Shown here: positions 29,977 to 39,235 of the stretch, piece by piece
Position numbering within the stretch: position 1 is the first letter of the stretch
Layout: each line of letters begins with the position of its first letter
Source: Treponema sp.
Lineage (GTDB): Bacteria; Spirochaetota; Spirochaetia; Treponematales; Treponemataceae
Direction: 5' to 3'
NCBI GenBank assembly: GCA_024402475.1
Contig: JAKSTQ010000020.1
Coordinates: 1 to 42,997 of the forward strand
DNA length: 42,997 bases
The notes under the pieces: model-generated
Database searches by the model: none
What the model was told of the DNA's origin: nothing
The model's input: the letters and a program-made list of their open reading frames with translations, nothing else
Translations under genes and position numbers: made by a program

Positions 29977-30879
29977 ATGGAAAATTTTGTAAACATTTTA
30001 TTCAACGGACTAAGTCTTAGTTCCATTATTCTGCTTACTTCTCTGGGGCTTTCGATTACCTTTGGACTTATGGGTGTAATCAATATGGCTCATGGTGAGT
30101 TCGTAATGATTGGTGCTTATATGACTTATGTAACTCAGCAGATTTTCTATAAGCTTCTGCCTGTTTCTCTTCAGAGTTTTTATTATATTTTTGCGATACC
30201 GGTTTCGTTTGGAGCAACTTTTGCAATTGGCATTCTTCTTGAAAAAGTTGTCATATCAAGGCTTTATGGCCGAGAGATAGATTCACTTCTTGCAACCTGG
30301 GGAATCAGTCTGATTCTGCAGCAGGCAGCCCGTTCAATTTTTGGTGCACAGGGTGTGAACGTAAATGCACCTTCATTTTTACAGGGTGGTGCAAAAATCG
30401 GTGGATGTACTTTTTCGTTTAACCGCGTATTCATTATTCTGCTTGTAGCCTGCTGTCTTGTGTTTGTCTGGCTTGTAATGAATAAGACAAACTTTGGTAA
30501 GCAGATGCGTGCAACAATGCAGAACAGACCTATGGCCCAGTGTATGGGTATTAACAGCCGTAAGGTAGACTGCATCACTTTTGGTCTTGGTTCAGGGCTT
30601 GCAGGAATTGCAGGTTGTTCTGTTGCGCTTTTGGGTTCAATTGATTCAACTGTCGGACAAAGTTATATCGTAAATGCCTTTATGGCAGTCGTTCTTGGTG
30701 GAGTTGGAAAACTTGCAGGTACAGTTATCGGTGCATGTATCATCGGTTTCTCAAGTATTTTCACAGAGAACTTTACATCTTCTACAATTGCAAAGGCAAT
30801 CGTCCTGCTTATCGTAATTGTCTTTTTGCAGAAGAAACCTCAGGGACTTTTTGTAATCAAGTCAAGAAGTCTGGACTAA
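29977..30879 (+). CDS. urtB: Urea ABC transporter, permease
   Basis: This 300-residue branched-chain-type permease (LivH-like) has about eight membrane helices. The family motif near the N-terminus is SIILLTSLGLSITFGLMGVINMAHGEFVMIGAY, and the EAA-like loop is QMRATMQNRPMAQCMGINSRKVDCITFGLGSGLAGIAG. ATG 29977 (ACAGGAAAATGAT before it) is chosen. An in-frame ATG at 29926 would read through the hairpin 29921-29960 and add an unlikely non-hydrophobic leader. With UrtC it forms the urea channel of the ABC importer. Confidence 0.92.
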   Translation: MENFVNILFNGLSLSSIILLTSLGLSITFGLMGVINMAHGEFVMIGAYMTYVTQQIFYKLLPVSLQSFYYIFAIPVSFGATFAIGILLEKVVISRLYGREIDSLLATWGISLILQQAARSIFGAQGVNVNAPSFLQGGAKIGGCTFSFNRVFIILLVACCLVFVWLVMNKTNFGKQMRATMQNRPMAQCMGINSRKVDCITFGLGSGLAGIAGCSVALLGSIDSTVGQSYIVNAFMAVVLGGVGKLAGTVIGACIIGFSSIFTENFTSSTIAKAIVLLIVIVFLQKKPQGLFVIKSRSLD

Positions 30880-30894
30880 TGGTGTGAGGGAAAT

Positions 30895-31956
30895 ATGCTT
30901 AATAAAAAGATTTTTAATTTTGAAAACTATACTTTTGCAGCAATCTTTATTGTACTGGCTTTGATGCCGGTATTAGGATCTGCTGGAGTTTTGAATATAT
31001 CAACTGTTTTATTTTTAGGAAAATGTCTGAGTTTTGCAATCGTTGCAATGGGACTTGATATGATCTGGGGTTACACAGGAATCCTGAGCCTTGGACACGG
31101 ATTGTATTTTGCTCTTGGCGGTTATGGCATGGCAATGTACTTAAAGCTCAAGGCAACAGGCGGAGCTGTAACTGACTTTATGCATGTCGGTGGTTTTACA
31201 GAACTTCCTTTGATCTGGAAGCCGTTTCTGAATCTTCCGTGTACATTGATTTTGATGATTGCAGTCCCAAGTGTTCTTGCATTTGTAATCGGTTATTTTA
31301 TTTTTAAGAACAGAGTTAAGGGCGTTTACTTTTCAATTATCAGTCAGGCTTTGACATGGGCAGCATATTCAATTTTTATTGCATTGAGTCCATACACAAA
31401 CGGTAACGTCGGAATTACAGAAATTAAAAGTATTTTCGGTTCAATTAAAGGACATGCAAATATCGGAAATATGATGACATTGTTCTATGTAAGTCTTGTA
31501 CTTCTTCTTTTGATTTATTCATTGTGTAAGTTTTTGACTGAATGCAAGTTCGGAAAACTTCTTGTAGCAATCCGTGACGGAGAAAACAGAACATACTTCA
31601 GCGGATATAAAGTAAGTTCATACAAAAACTTTGTTTACGTACTTTCTGCAGCAATCGCCGCTTTGGGAGGTGCAGTTTTTGTTAACTTTAATGGAAGCAT
31701 CACTCCAAGTCAGATGACAATCGGATATTCAATCACAATGATAATCTGGGTTGCAATCGGCGGACGCGGAACAATTATTGGTGCAGTTATCGGTGCATTT
31801 GTCATTAACCTTTGTGAATACAATCTCAGCAGCGGCCCGATGGTAGAAATCTGGCAGTACCTCATCGGTGCAATTTTTGTAGTGACAATTCTGTTCTTTA
31901 AAGGTGGAATTGTTGGTTTCTTCCGCGATAAGTTCGGTTCACGCAAGGAGGCATAA
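30895..31956 (+). CDS. urtC: Urea ABC transporter, permease
   Basis: This 353-residue LivM-like permease has about nine to ten membrane helices. The signature block is SFAIVAMGLDMIWGYTGILSLGHGLYFALGGYGMAMYL (about 46-83). The cytoplasmic coupling region is ECKFGKLLVAIRDGENRTYFSGYKVSSYKNFVYVLSAAIAALGGA. The order after UrtB and before the two ATPases is that of urt operons. GAGGGAAAT precedes the ATG. Confidence 0.93.
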   Translation: MLNKKIFNFENYTFAAIFIVLALMPVLGSAGVLNISTVLFLGKCLSFAIVAMGLDMIWGYTGILSLGHGLYFALGGYGMAMYLKLKATGGAVTDFMHVGGFTELPLIWKPFLNLPCTLILMIAVPSVLAFVIGYFIFKNRVKGVYFSIISQALTWAAYSIFIALSPYTNGNVGITEIKSIFGSIKGHANIGNMMTLFYVSLVLLLLIYSLCKFLTECKFGKLLVAIRDGENRTYFSGYKVSSYKNFVYVLSAAIAALGGAVFVNFNGSITPSQMTIGYSITMIIWVAIGGRGTIIGAVIGAFVINLCEYNLSSGPMVEIWQYLIGAIFVVTILFFKGGIVGFFRDKFGSRKEA

Positions 31957-31958
31957 AG

Positions 31959-32711
31959 ATGAATGAAAACGTACTTGAAATAAAGAACATTACAGTTACA
32001 TTTGACGGTTTTTATGCACTTACAGATATCCGTACAAATATTAAAAGAAATACAGTTCACTTTTTTATCGGACCAAACGGAGCCGGAAAAACAACTTTGC
32101 TGGATATTATCTGTGCAAAGACAAAGCCAAGTATGGGAAACGTATTCTTCTATCCGGATGACGGCAGAAAAATTCGTCTGACAGGAATGAAGGAATATAA
32201 GATTGTACAGGAAGGTGTCGGAAGAAAATTTCAGGTACCAAGTGTATTTGTTAATCTTACAGTTCTTGATAATATGATTCTTTCGTTAAAGGGACATAAA
32301 GGAATTCTTGATTCAATTTTCAAAAAGCCTTCGCAGAAAGATTATGAAGAAATCGATGAAATCCTAAAGCGTGTAAATCTTTTTGAAAAGAAAAACGACA
32401 GAGCGGGAAGTCTTGCGCACGGACAGAAGCAGTGGCTTGAAATTGCAATGCAGCTTGTTCAGAAACCGCAGATCATTATGCTTGATGAACCTGCAGCCGG
32501 AATGGGCAAAAGTGAAACTTTTAAGACAGGTGACATTCTGCAGGAAATCAAGAAGGACTGCACAGTCATTGTTATTGAACATGACATGGATTTTGTAAAG
32601 CAGTGCGCTGATGTGGTAACTGTTCTTCACGAAGGAAGAGTTTTGATGGAAGGAAATATTACAGACGTTCTGGCAAATGAAACTGTTCAGAAAGTTTATC
32701 TTGGAAGGTAA
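31959..32711 (+). CDS. urtD: Urea ABC transporter, ATP-binding protein
   Basis: This 250-residue LivG-like ATPase has Walker A GPNGAGKTT (38-46), Walker B IIMLDEPAAGM and the UrtD-type signature AHGQKQWLEIAM in place of the usual LSGGQ. It powers urea import with UrtE. AGGAGG lies just before the ATG, and the gene starts two bases after urtC stops. Confidence 0.95.
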   Translation: MNENVLEIKNITVTFDGFYALTDIRTNIKRNTVHFFIGPNGAGKTTLLDIICAKTKPSMGNVFFYPDDGRKIRLTGMKEYKIVQEGVGRKFQVPSVFVNLTVLDNMILSLKGHKGILDSIFKKPSQKDYEEIDEILKRVNLFEKKNDRAGSLAHGQKQWLEIAMQLVQKPQIIMLDEPAAGMGKSETFKTGDILQEIKKDCTVIVIEHDMDFVKQCADVVTVLHEGRVLMEGNITDVLANETVQKVYLGR

Positions 32712-32714
32712 CTT

Positions 32715-33407
32715 ATGCTTAAGATAGATGGAATTAATTCATATTACGGTGAAAGTTGTGTTATTGAAGGACTCAGTCTGGATGTAGCAAAAGGAAAAAT
32801 TGTTTCACTTATCGGTCGTAACGGTGTTGGAAAAACTACAACTTTAAAAAGCATTATGGGGCTTGTAAAAACAGATTCAGGAAAAATCATTTTTGACGGA
32901 ACTGAAATTCAAAAGCTTCCTCCTTACGAACGTGTAAAACTTGGTATTGGTTATGTTCCTCAGGGAAGAGATATTTTTCCGCAGATGACAGTTCAGGAAA
33001 ATATTGAACTTGGTCTGCAGCCATTGGGCGGTAAAGGTGAAATCCCTGAATATATTTATGAGCTGTTTCCGATTCTTCCAAAGTTTGCAAGAAGAAAAGG
33101 CGGTGACCTTAGTGGTGGTCAGCAGCAGCAGCTTGCAATTGCCAGAGCACTTGTTGCTAATCCAAAGATTCTTATTCTTGATGAACCAACAGAAGGTATT
33201 CAGCCAAGCATCATTAAGGATATTGGAACAGCAATTCAGCGTATTAACAAAGAAAAAGGAATTACAGTTCTGCTTGTTGAACAGTATCTGGACTTTGTTC
33301 TTGAAAACGCAGATGAAGTTTATGTAATGGAACACGGTGAAATTAAATTCAAGGGTGGCCGCAACGACAGCGATCATTCAACAATCCGCAAAATGATGAC
33401 GGAATAA
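32715..33407 (+). CDS. urtE: Urea ABC transporter, ATP-binding protein
   Basis: This 230-residue LivF-like ATPase has Walker A GRNGVGKTT (34-42), signature LSGGQQQQLAIARAL and Walker B ILILDEPTEGIQPSII. The phrase EPTEGIQPSII is characteristic of UrtE rather than LivF. It starts three bases after urtD and is followed after 12 bases by the fused ureAB gene. Confidence 0.95.
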   Translation: MLKIDGINSYYGESCVIEGLSLDVAKGKIVSLIGRNGVGKTTTLKSIMGLVKTDSGKIIFDGTEIQKLPPYERVKLGIGYVPQGRDIFPQMTVQENIELGLQPLGGKGEIPEYIYELFPILPKFARRKGGDLSGGQQQQLAIARALVANPKILILDEPTEGIQPSIIKDIGTAIQRINKEKGITVLLVEQYLDFVLENADEVYVMEHGEIKFKGGRNDSDHSTIRKMMTE

Positions 33408-33419
33408 ACGGAAGGTAAT

Positions 33420-34040
33420 ATGCATCTTACACCAAGAGAAATTGAACGACTTTTAATCCATCAGGCTGGAAATCTTGCAAAAGAAAGAAAACAGCGTGGA
33501 TTAAAATTAAATTATCCGGAAGCAATCGCATATATTACAAGTGAATTGCTTGAAAGAGCCCGCGACGGTAAAACAGTTGCCCAGCTTATGAGTGACGGAA
33601 AACATCTTCTTACAGCAGATGACTGTATGGATGGCGTTCCAGAAATGATTTCTGAAATTCAGTTTGAAGCAACATTCCCGGATGGAACAAAACTTGTTAC
33701 AGTTCATGAACCGATTATTCCTTCCATGAAAATTATTCCTGGTGAATTTATTCTCGAAGACGGAGAAATTGAACTTAACGCCGGAAAAGAAACAAAATCT
33801 ATCGAAGTCACAAACATGGCGGACCGACCGATTCAGGTTGGAAGCCATTTCCATTTTTATGAAGTTAACAGACAGCTGCAGTTTGACCGTGAAGGAGCAA
33901 AAGGCTACAGGCTGAATATCCCGGCAGGTAATGCAGTCCGCTTTGAAAGTGGAGAAAAGAAAACAGTCGAACTTGTAAAAATCGGCGGAAACCGCATCGG
34001 CGGCGGATTGAACGACTTGTGTAAAGGAGCAATGGACTGA
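33420..34040 (+). CDS. ureAB: Urease gamma-beta fusion subunit
   Basis: This 206-residue protein joins urease gamma and beta. Residues about 1-99 are gamma ([39 protein letters not shown]). Residues about 103-206 are beta ([20 protein letters not shown], then the typical [21 protein letters not shown]). There is almost no linker. Such fusions are known from Helicobacter, whose small urease subunit is also gamma-beta. Most bacteria have separate subunits. It stops at the ureC start codon (TGATG overlap). Confidence 0.95.
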   Translation: MHLTPREIERLLIHQAGNLAKERKQRGLKLNYPEAIAYITSELLERARDGKTVAQLMSDGKHLLTADDCMDGVPEMISEIQFEATFPDGTKLVTVHEPIIPSMKIIPGEFILEDGEIELNAGKETKSIEVTNMADRPIQVGSHFHFYEVNRQLQFDREGAKGYRLNIPAGNAVRFESGEKKTVELVKIGGNRIGGGLNDLCKGAMD

Positions 34041-35755
34041 TGAAAATTTCAAGAAAGCAGTATGTTTCAATGTATGGTCCTACAAAAGGGGACAGAGTCC
34101 GACTTGGAGACACAAGTCTTATTGTTGAAGTTGAAAAAGATTTAAGCGGAACTCCTTATGGTGAAGAAGCAAAATTCGGCGGCGGAAAATCTTTGCGTGA
34201 CGGTATGGGACAAAGCTGTACTGTTCTTGATAAGGACTGCCCTGATACAGTAATTACAAGTGCACTGATCGTTGACAGCACAGGAATTTATAAAGCAGAT
34301 GTTGGTATTAAAGACGGAAAAATCTGCGGAATCGGTAAAGCCGGTAACCCTGACATCATGGACGGTGTAACACCATCTTTAGTTTTTGGTGCAGGAACAG
34401 AAGCCATTGCAGGTGAAGGTTTGATTCTGACAGCAGGAGGAATTGATACACACATTCACTTTATTTCTCCAACCCAGATTGAAACTGCTTTGTACAGCGG
34501 AATCACAACAATGATCGGCGGAGGAACAGGACCTGCAGACGGAACAAATGCTACAACCTGTACACCGGGAGAATTCAACATTCATAAAATGCTTGAAGCA
34601 GCAGAAGACTATCCGATGAACCTTGGCTTTCTTGGAAAAGGAAACAGTGCAAGTTACCAGACACTTGAAGAACAGGTAAAAAGCGGTGCCTGCGGATTAA
34701 AGATTCATGAAGACTGGGGCGCAACACCAAGCGTAATCCGACAGAGCCTTAATGTAGCAGATGATTATGATGTTCAGGTAAGCATTCATACAGACACTTT
34801 GAACGAAGCAGGCTGTGTAGAAGATACACTTGATGCAATCGGCGGAAAAGTAATTCACACTTACCACACAGAAGGTGCAGGCGGCGGACATGCTCCTGAC
34901 ATTATTCATGCGGCAGGTTTCCAGAATATTCTTCCATCATCGACAAATCCTACAATGCCTTTTACACGCAATACAATTGATGAACATCTGGATATGCTTA
35001 TGGTCTGCCATCACCTTGATTCAAAGGTTGCAGAAGACGTTGCTTTTGCAGACAGCCGAATCCGTCCGGAAACAATTGCCGCAGAAGATGTGCTTCATGA
35101 TATGGGAATTTTTTCAATGATGAGCAGTGACAGTCAGGCAATGGGTCGTGTCGGAGAAGTAATTACAAGAACCTGGCAGACAGCAAGCAAGATGAAAGAT
35201 CAGCGCGGGATACTTCCGGAAGACTGTGAACGCAATGATAACTTCAGAGCTAAAAGATATATTTCAAAATATACAATTAATCCTGCAATCACTCATGGTA
35301 TTTCTGATTATGTAGGAAGCGTTGAAGAAGGAAAATTTGCAGACCTGGTTTTGTGGAAGCCTGCAATGTTCGGCGTAAAACCAGAAATGATTATCAAAGG
35401 CGGATTTATCTGTGCTTCGAAAATGGGAGATGCAAATGCTTCTATTCCTACACCACAGCCGGTAGTTTATACAAAAATGTTCGGTGCACACGGTCTTGCA
35501 AGAAAACGCAGCTGTATCGATTTTGTTTCTAAAGCGGCTTATGATGACGGACTTAAAGAAAAACTGGGTCTTGAAAAAATCGTGCTTCCTGTTAAAAACT
35601 GCAGAACAATCAGTAAAAGCAGCATGAAGTTTAATGACCGCACAGGTGATATTAAAGTAGATCCGGAAACTTACAGTGTAACAGTTGACGGTCAGGAAAT
35701 TAAATGCGATGCAGCAGAAAAACTTCCTCTTACACAAAAGTATTATCTGTTCTAG
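34040..35755 (+). CDS. ureC: Urease alpha subunit
   Basis: This 571-residue catalytic subunit hydrolyses urea to ammonia and carbamate at a di-nickel site. All ligands of the well-studied Klebsiella enzyme are present with a constant shift of four residues. They are His138 and His140 (DTHIHF), carbamylated Lys221 with His223 (LKIHEDWG), His250, His276 (HTYHTEG), flap Cys323 and His324 (VCHHLD), and Asp364 (SSDSQAMGR). The enzyme should be active once nickel is loaded. It overlaps ureAB by one base and is followed by accessory genes. Confidence 0.97.
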   Translation: MKISRKQYVSMYGPTKGDRVRLGDTSLIVEVEKDLSGTPYGEEAKFGGGKSLRDGMGQSCTVLDKDCPDTVITSALIVDSTGIYKADVGIKDGKICGIGKAGNPDIMDGVTPSLVFGAGTEAIAGEGLILTAGGIDTHIHFISPTQIETALYSGITTMIGGGTGPADGTNATTCTPGEFNIHKMLEAAEDYPMNLGFLGKGNSASYQTLEEQVKSGACGLKIHEDWGATPSVIRQSLNVADDYDVQVSIHTDTLNEAGCVEDTLDAIGGKVIHTYHTEGAGGGHAPDIIHAAGFQNILPSSTNPTMPFTRNTIDEHLDMLMVCHHLDSKVAEDVAFADSRIRPETIAAEDVLHDMGIFSMMSSDSQAMGRVGEVITRTWQTASKMKDQRGILPEDCERNDNFRAKRYISKYTINPAITHGISDYVGSVEEGKFADLVLWKPAMFGVKPEMIIKGGFICASKMGDANASIPTPQPVVYTKMFGAHGLARKRSCIDFVSKAAYDDGLKEKLGLEKIVLPVKNCRTISKSSMKFNDRTGDIKVDPETYSVTVDGQEIKCDAAEKLPLTQKYYLF

Positions 35756-35768
35756 GAAAGGGTGAATT

Positions 35769-36230
35769 ATGATCTGCGAAAAAGTGATTAAACATCTGCA
35801 TCATCATGAACTGCATGAATTATCTCATGCAGGGAAAACAATTGATGCTTTAGAAATTGACTGGTTCGAGCGCGATAAAAAAATCCTGAGAAAGATTACA
35901 GCGTCTGGTCAGGAAATTGGAATCCGTCTTGATGATAAAGCTCATTCACTTAACGAAGGCGATGTACTTTACGAAGATGACTCCAAAGTAATTGTGGTAT
36001 CGATTGCGGCAAGTGATCTTATTCTTATTCATATTAAAGGAATCGTAGAAATGGGAAGATGCTGTTTTGAACTTGGAAACAGACACCTTTCCCTTGCGAT
36101 TCATGAAGATAAGGTTCTGTGTCCTTTTGATCAGCCGACTTTTGAATACATGCAGCATAAAGGCTTTGATGTAGAAAAAGTTCATGAAAAGTTCAGTCAT
36201 TACACTGAATGTAAAGGCCACAGCCATTAA
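35769..36230 (+). CDS. ureE: Urease accessory protein, nickel chaperone
   Basis: This 153-residue UreE delivers nickel to the UreG/UreF/UreD assembly complex. The C-terminal metal-binding domain has the conserved GNRHLSLAI, and the C-terminus keeps a short His tail (CKGHSH). Unusually, the N-terminus is also His-rich: seven His within residues 9-20 (HLHHHELHELSH). This could be an additional nickel site. The stop overlaps the ureF start (TAATG). Confidence 0.93.
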   Translation: MICEKVIKHLHHHELHELSHAGKTIDALEIDWFERDKKILRKITASGQEIGIRLDDKAHSLNEGDVLYEDDSKVIVVSIAASDLILIHIKGIVEMGRCCFELGNRHLSLAIHEDKVLCPFDQPTFEYMQHKGFDVEKVHEKFSHYTECKGHSH

Positions 36231-36898
36231 TGGAATCAACATTAGTTCTTTTACAGTCTTTTGATTCTCTGTTTCCAATCGGTGCTTTTACTTTAAGCAA
36301 CGGTATGGAAACTTATGTACAGAAAGAAATTGTTAAGGATAAAAATTCCCTCCAGGAATATTTAGATACATTTATTTATTTGATGCCATTCAATGATCTT
36401 GGAATGGCATCTTTTGTTATGCAGACAAAGAATTTTGTTCTTGCAGATTCTGTCTGCGCAGCCAGCAAGTCGCCTGTTGAATTACGGCAGGGCAGCAATA
36501 AACTTTGTGCACGGTTCATAAAGGCACAGAAAGAAATCAACCGTTCAAGTCTGGACAGCCTTCTTCAATACGAAAAACTGATCAGCGAAAATAAATGTCA
36601 CGGAATGTTCCCTGTAGCACTTGGACTTTATTTTGCAGATTTAAAACTTGATATAAAAGATGCGCTGCGGTTTTATGCATATTCCCAGATTTCCACACTT
36701 GTAAATCATGCAGTTAAACTTGTTCCTCTTGGTCAGATGGAAGGACAGAAAGCATTGTTTTATGGAATGCAGAAAATTGACGATGCAGTAAACCGTGCAA
36801 TAAACATTAAGGAAGAAGAACTAGGCTCTGGCGGACCGGGTTTTGATTTTAGAAGCATGGAACACGAAAAACTGTATTCGCGTTTATATATAAGTTAA
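36230..36898 (+). CDS. ureF: Urease accessory protein
   Basis: This 222-residue all-helical UreF is recognised by DSLFPIGAFTLSNGMETYVQKEIV at the N-terminus (about 11-34) and the C-terminal LVPLGQMEGQKALFYGMQKI. With UreD and UreG it activates apo-urease by acting on UreG GTP hydrolysis. It starts by one-base overlap with ureE; 15 bases separate it from ureG. Confidence 0.92.
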   Translation: MESTLVLLQSFDSLFPIGAFTLSNGMETYVQKEIVKDKNSLQEYLDTFIYLMPFNDLGMASFVMQTKNFVLADSVCAASKSPVELRQGSNKLCARFIKAQKEINRSSLDSLLQYEKLISENKCHGMFPVALGLYFADLKLDIKDALRFYAYSQISTLVNHAVKLVPLGQMEGQKALFYGMQKIDDAVNRAINIKEEELGSGGPGFDFRSMEHEKLYSRLYIS

Positions 36899-36913
36899 CG
36901 ACAAGGAGAAAAT

Positions 36914-37522
36914 ATGGCATACGTTAAGATTGGTGTTGGCGGACCGGTTGGTTCGGGAAAGACAGCTTTAATTGAAAGACTCACACGACAGATGTCCAGA
37001 GAATATTCCATCTGCGTTGTTACAAATGACATATATACAAAAGAAGATGCGGAATTCCTTATTAAAAATTCCTGCCTTCCAAAAGAAAGAATTGTCGGCG
37101 TTGAAACAGGCGGCTGTCCTCATACTGCAATCCGCGAAGACTGTTCCATGAATCTTGAAGCAGTAGAAAAAATGGCAAAAGATTTTCCTGACGTTCAGAT
37201 TATTTTTATCGAAAGCGGCGGTGATAACCTTAGCGCAACATTTTCTCCAGACCTTGCCGATGCAACAATTTATGTAATCGATGTTGCACAGGGAGAAAAA
37301 ATTCCACGTAAGGGTGGGCCTGGCGTAACAAGAAGTGATCTGCTTGTAATCAATAAAACTGACCTTGCGCCTATGGTTGGTGCAAGCCTTGAAGTCATGG
37401 CGTCAGATTCAAAAAGAATGAGAGGTGACCGTCCGTTTATTTTTACAAACCTGATGAATCGGGACGGAGTGAATCAGGTAATTCAATGGATTAAAAAGAC
37501 AGTACTTCTGGAAGATCTTTAA
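36914..37522 (+). CDS. ureG: Urease accessory GTPase
   Basis: This 202-residue SIMIBI-class GTPase has the P-loop [15 protein letters not shown] (GSGKT within residues 8-20), the nickel-binding CPH in [15 protein letters not shown], the conserved [17 protein letters not shown], and the guanine-specificity NKTDLAP. It supplies nickel and energy to UreDF-bound apo-urease. AAGGAG precedes the ATG. The stop overlaps the ureD start (TAATG). Confidence 0.97.
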   Translation: MAYVKIGVGGPVGSGKTALIERLTRQMSREYSICVVTNDIYTKEDAEFLIKNSCLPKERIVGVETGGCPHTAIREDCSMNLEAVEKMAKDFPDVQIIFIESGGDNLSATFSPDLADATIYVIDVAQGEKIPRKGGPGVTRSDLLVINKTDLAPMVGASLEVMASDSKRMRGDRPFIFTNLMNRDGVNQVIQWIKKTVLLEDL

Positions 37523-38289
37523 TGCCGCAGCTTAATGTCATTGCGAAAAAGCAGGATAACAGAACAGTATTAGATTCTCTTTATTTTACTTCGCCTTTTA
37601 AGGTTGCAAAACCGTTTTATTCCCAGGAAAAAAATGTAAAGGCCCGTACTACAGTTATGGTGATGCAGGCAAGCGCCGGACTTTTAGAAGGGGATGAAAA
37701 TGATATCAGCCTCGAAGTTCAGGAAAATGCAGATTTAAAATATACAGGCCAGTCATTTACAAAAGTTTTCAGATGTCCAAAGGGAACGGGCGTCAGGCAG
37801 AATACGCAGGTTAAAGTTAAAGAAAATGCATCCCTTATTTTTTCTCCACTTCCGATTGTTCCGTTTGTTGAATCAATTTACAGTGCAGAAACAAAAGCCA
37901 CTCTTGATAAAAGTTCATCGTTAATTTACAGCGATATATTCTGCTGCGGAAGAAAAGAGCGCGGTGAAGTATTCGCCTTTAAAAGCTTTATATCAAGAAC
38001 AGCTGTTTATATAGAAGATAAACTGGTCTTTCTTGATAATACCCGTTTTTTTCCGGAGAACTGTTCACTTGCAGGAACCGGATTTTTTGAGCGGTATTCC
38101 CATACTGGTTTTATGTACATTTATGGTTTTGACGTTCCGGATTATTCTCCATGGGTGAATGAAAAAATTGCAGCAGCGCAGTCGGAATGTATTCAGGGGA
38201 AAATCCTGCGTGTTTTTGCAAATGATGCCCAGAGTATCCGTGATTTTTTTGCCCGGATTGAAGCTGCTGTAGATTCAAAAAGCGATTAG
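37522..38289 (+). CDS. ureD: Urease accessory protein UreD (UreH in Helicobacter)
   Basis: This 255-residue UreD forms the scaffold that docks urease to UreF/UreG. Family markers are MVMQASAGLLEGDENDISLEVQENADLKYTGQSFTKVF, SLIFSPLPIVPFVESIYSAETKATLDKSSSLIYSDIFCCGRKERGE and YGFDVPDY. It is last in the operon, as in Helicobacter (where it is called UreH). No terminator was found after it; purC starts 82 bases later with its own promoter. Confidence 0.92.
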   Translation: MPQLNVIAKKQDNRTVLDSLYFTSPFKVAKPFYSQEKNVKARTTVMVMQASAGLLEGDENDISLEVQENADLKYTGQSFTKVFRCPKGTGVRQNTQVKVKENASLIFSPLPIVPFVESIYSAETKATLDKSSSLIYSDIFCCGRKERGEVFAFKSFISRTAVYIEDKLVFLDNTRFFPENCSLAGTGFFERYSHTGFMYIYGFDVPDYSPWVNEKIAAAQSECIQGKILRVFANDAQSIRDFFARIEAAVDSKSD

Positions 38290-38302
38290 CCGTTGTTTCT
38301 GA

Positions 38303-38331
38303 TTGAACGAATTTCATTTTTTTACTATAAT
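38303..38331 (+). promoter_or_regulatory. Promoter of purC-gatB
   Basis: TTGAAC (38303-38308) and consensus TATAAT (38326-38331) are exactly 17 bases apart, with +1 near 38338. The leader of about 34 bases contains GAGG before the ATG at 38372. Confidence 0.65.
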
Positions 38332-38371
38332 ATTATGAATTAAATTTCTGTAACTTTTGAGGTTCGTATAT

Positions 38372-39217
38372 ATGAAAAAAATTATCAGTGGTAAAGTGCG
38401 CGAGGTTTATGACCTTGAAAACGGCACAATGGTTATCGTTACAACAGACAGAATTTCTGCTTTTGACGTTATTCTTCCAACAATGATCACAGACAAGGGA
38501 AAGGTTTTGAATGCTCTTGCAAACTTCTGGTTTGATTATACAGGTGACATTGTAAAAAACCATATGATTTCTACTGATCTTAAAGATATGCCTGCTGAAT
38601 TCCAGAAACCAGAATTTGAAGGCCGCACAATTCTCTGTAAAAAACTTAAGATGATTCCTTACGAAGTTATCGTTCGCGGTTACATGTTCGGTTCAATGTA
38701 CGAAGCATACAAAAAAGGCGAACCATTCCTCGGTCACTCTTTTGACAAGGAATACAAACAGGCTGAAAAACTTGACCAGCCAATCTGTACACCATCAACA
38801 AAAGCTGCAGAAGGACACGACATCAACGTTACTCTCGAATACATGAAGAATGACCTTGGCGAAGAACTTGGACAGAAAATCGCTGATACTGCAATTGCCG
38901 TTTACAAAAAATGTTATGATCATGCATACAAAAACGGAATTATCATTGCAGATACAAAATTCGAATTTGGTCTTGATGAAGAAGGAAATCTCGTTCTTGC
39001 AGACGAAGTTCTTACTCCAGACTCAAGCCGCTTCTGGGATCTTTCAAAATACGAAGTAGGCGGAAGTCCTGCAAGTTATGACAAACAGTTTGTTCGTGAC
39101 TGGCTTAAAGACAACAACCTTGCAGGCGATCCTAACATTAAGGAAATCCCGGCTGATGTTGTTGCAAAGACTTCTGAAATCTACAAAGAATGTCAGCGCA
39201 AAATCTGCGGAAAATAA
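38372..39217 (+). CDS. purC: Phosphoribosylaminoimidazole-succinocarboxamide synthase
   Basis: This 281-residue SAICAR synthetase joins aspartate to CAIR in purine synthesis. Markers are KVREVYDLENGTMVIVTTDRISAFDVILP (about 6-34), the substrate loop MIPYEVIVRGYMFGSMYEAYKKGEPFLGH, and the C-terminal DEVLTPDSSRFW. ATG 38372 with GAGG upstream is preferred over a TTG five codons earlier. gatB follows after 18 bases, giving a housekeeping pair with high expression-like codon use. Confidence 0.95.
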   Translation: MKKIISGKVREVYDLENGTMVIVTTDRISAFDVILPTMITDKGKVLNALANFWFDYTGDIVKNHMISTDLKDMPAEFQKPEFEGRTILCKKLKMIPYEVIVRGYMFGSMYEAYKKGEPFLGHSFDKEYKQAEKLDQPICTPSTKAAEGHDINVTLEYMKNDLGEELGQKIADTAIAVYKKCYDHAYKNGIIIADTKFEFGLDEEGNLVLADEVLTPDSSRFWDLSKYEVGGSPASYDKQFVRDWLKDNNLAGDPNIKEIPADVVAKTSEIYKECQRKICGK

Positions 39218-39235
39218 GTTAATTAGGAAACATTT

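Noticed and set aside
33507..34070. Long antisense reading frames opposite ureAB, ureC, urtD/E and others
   Set aside because: They lack ribosome binding sites and family resemblance, and are rich in Cys, His and Phe as expected for shadows of AT-rich coding strands.
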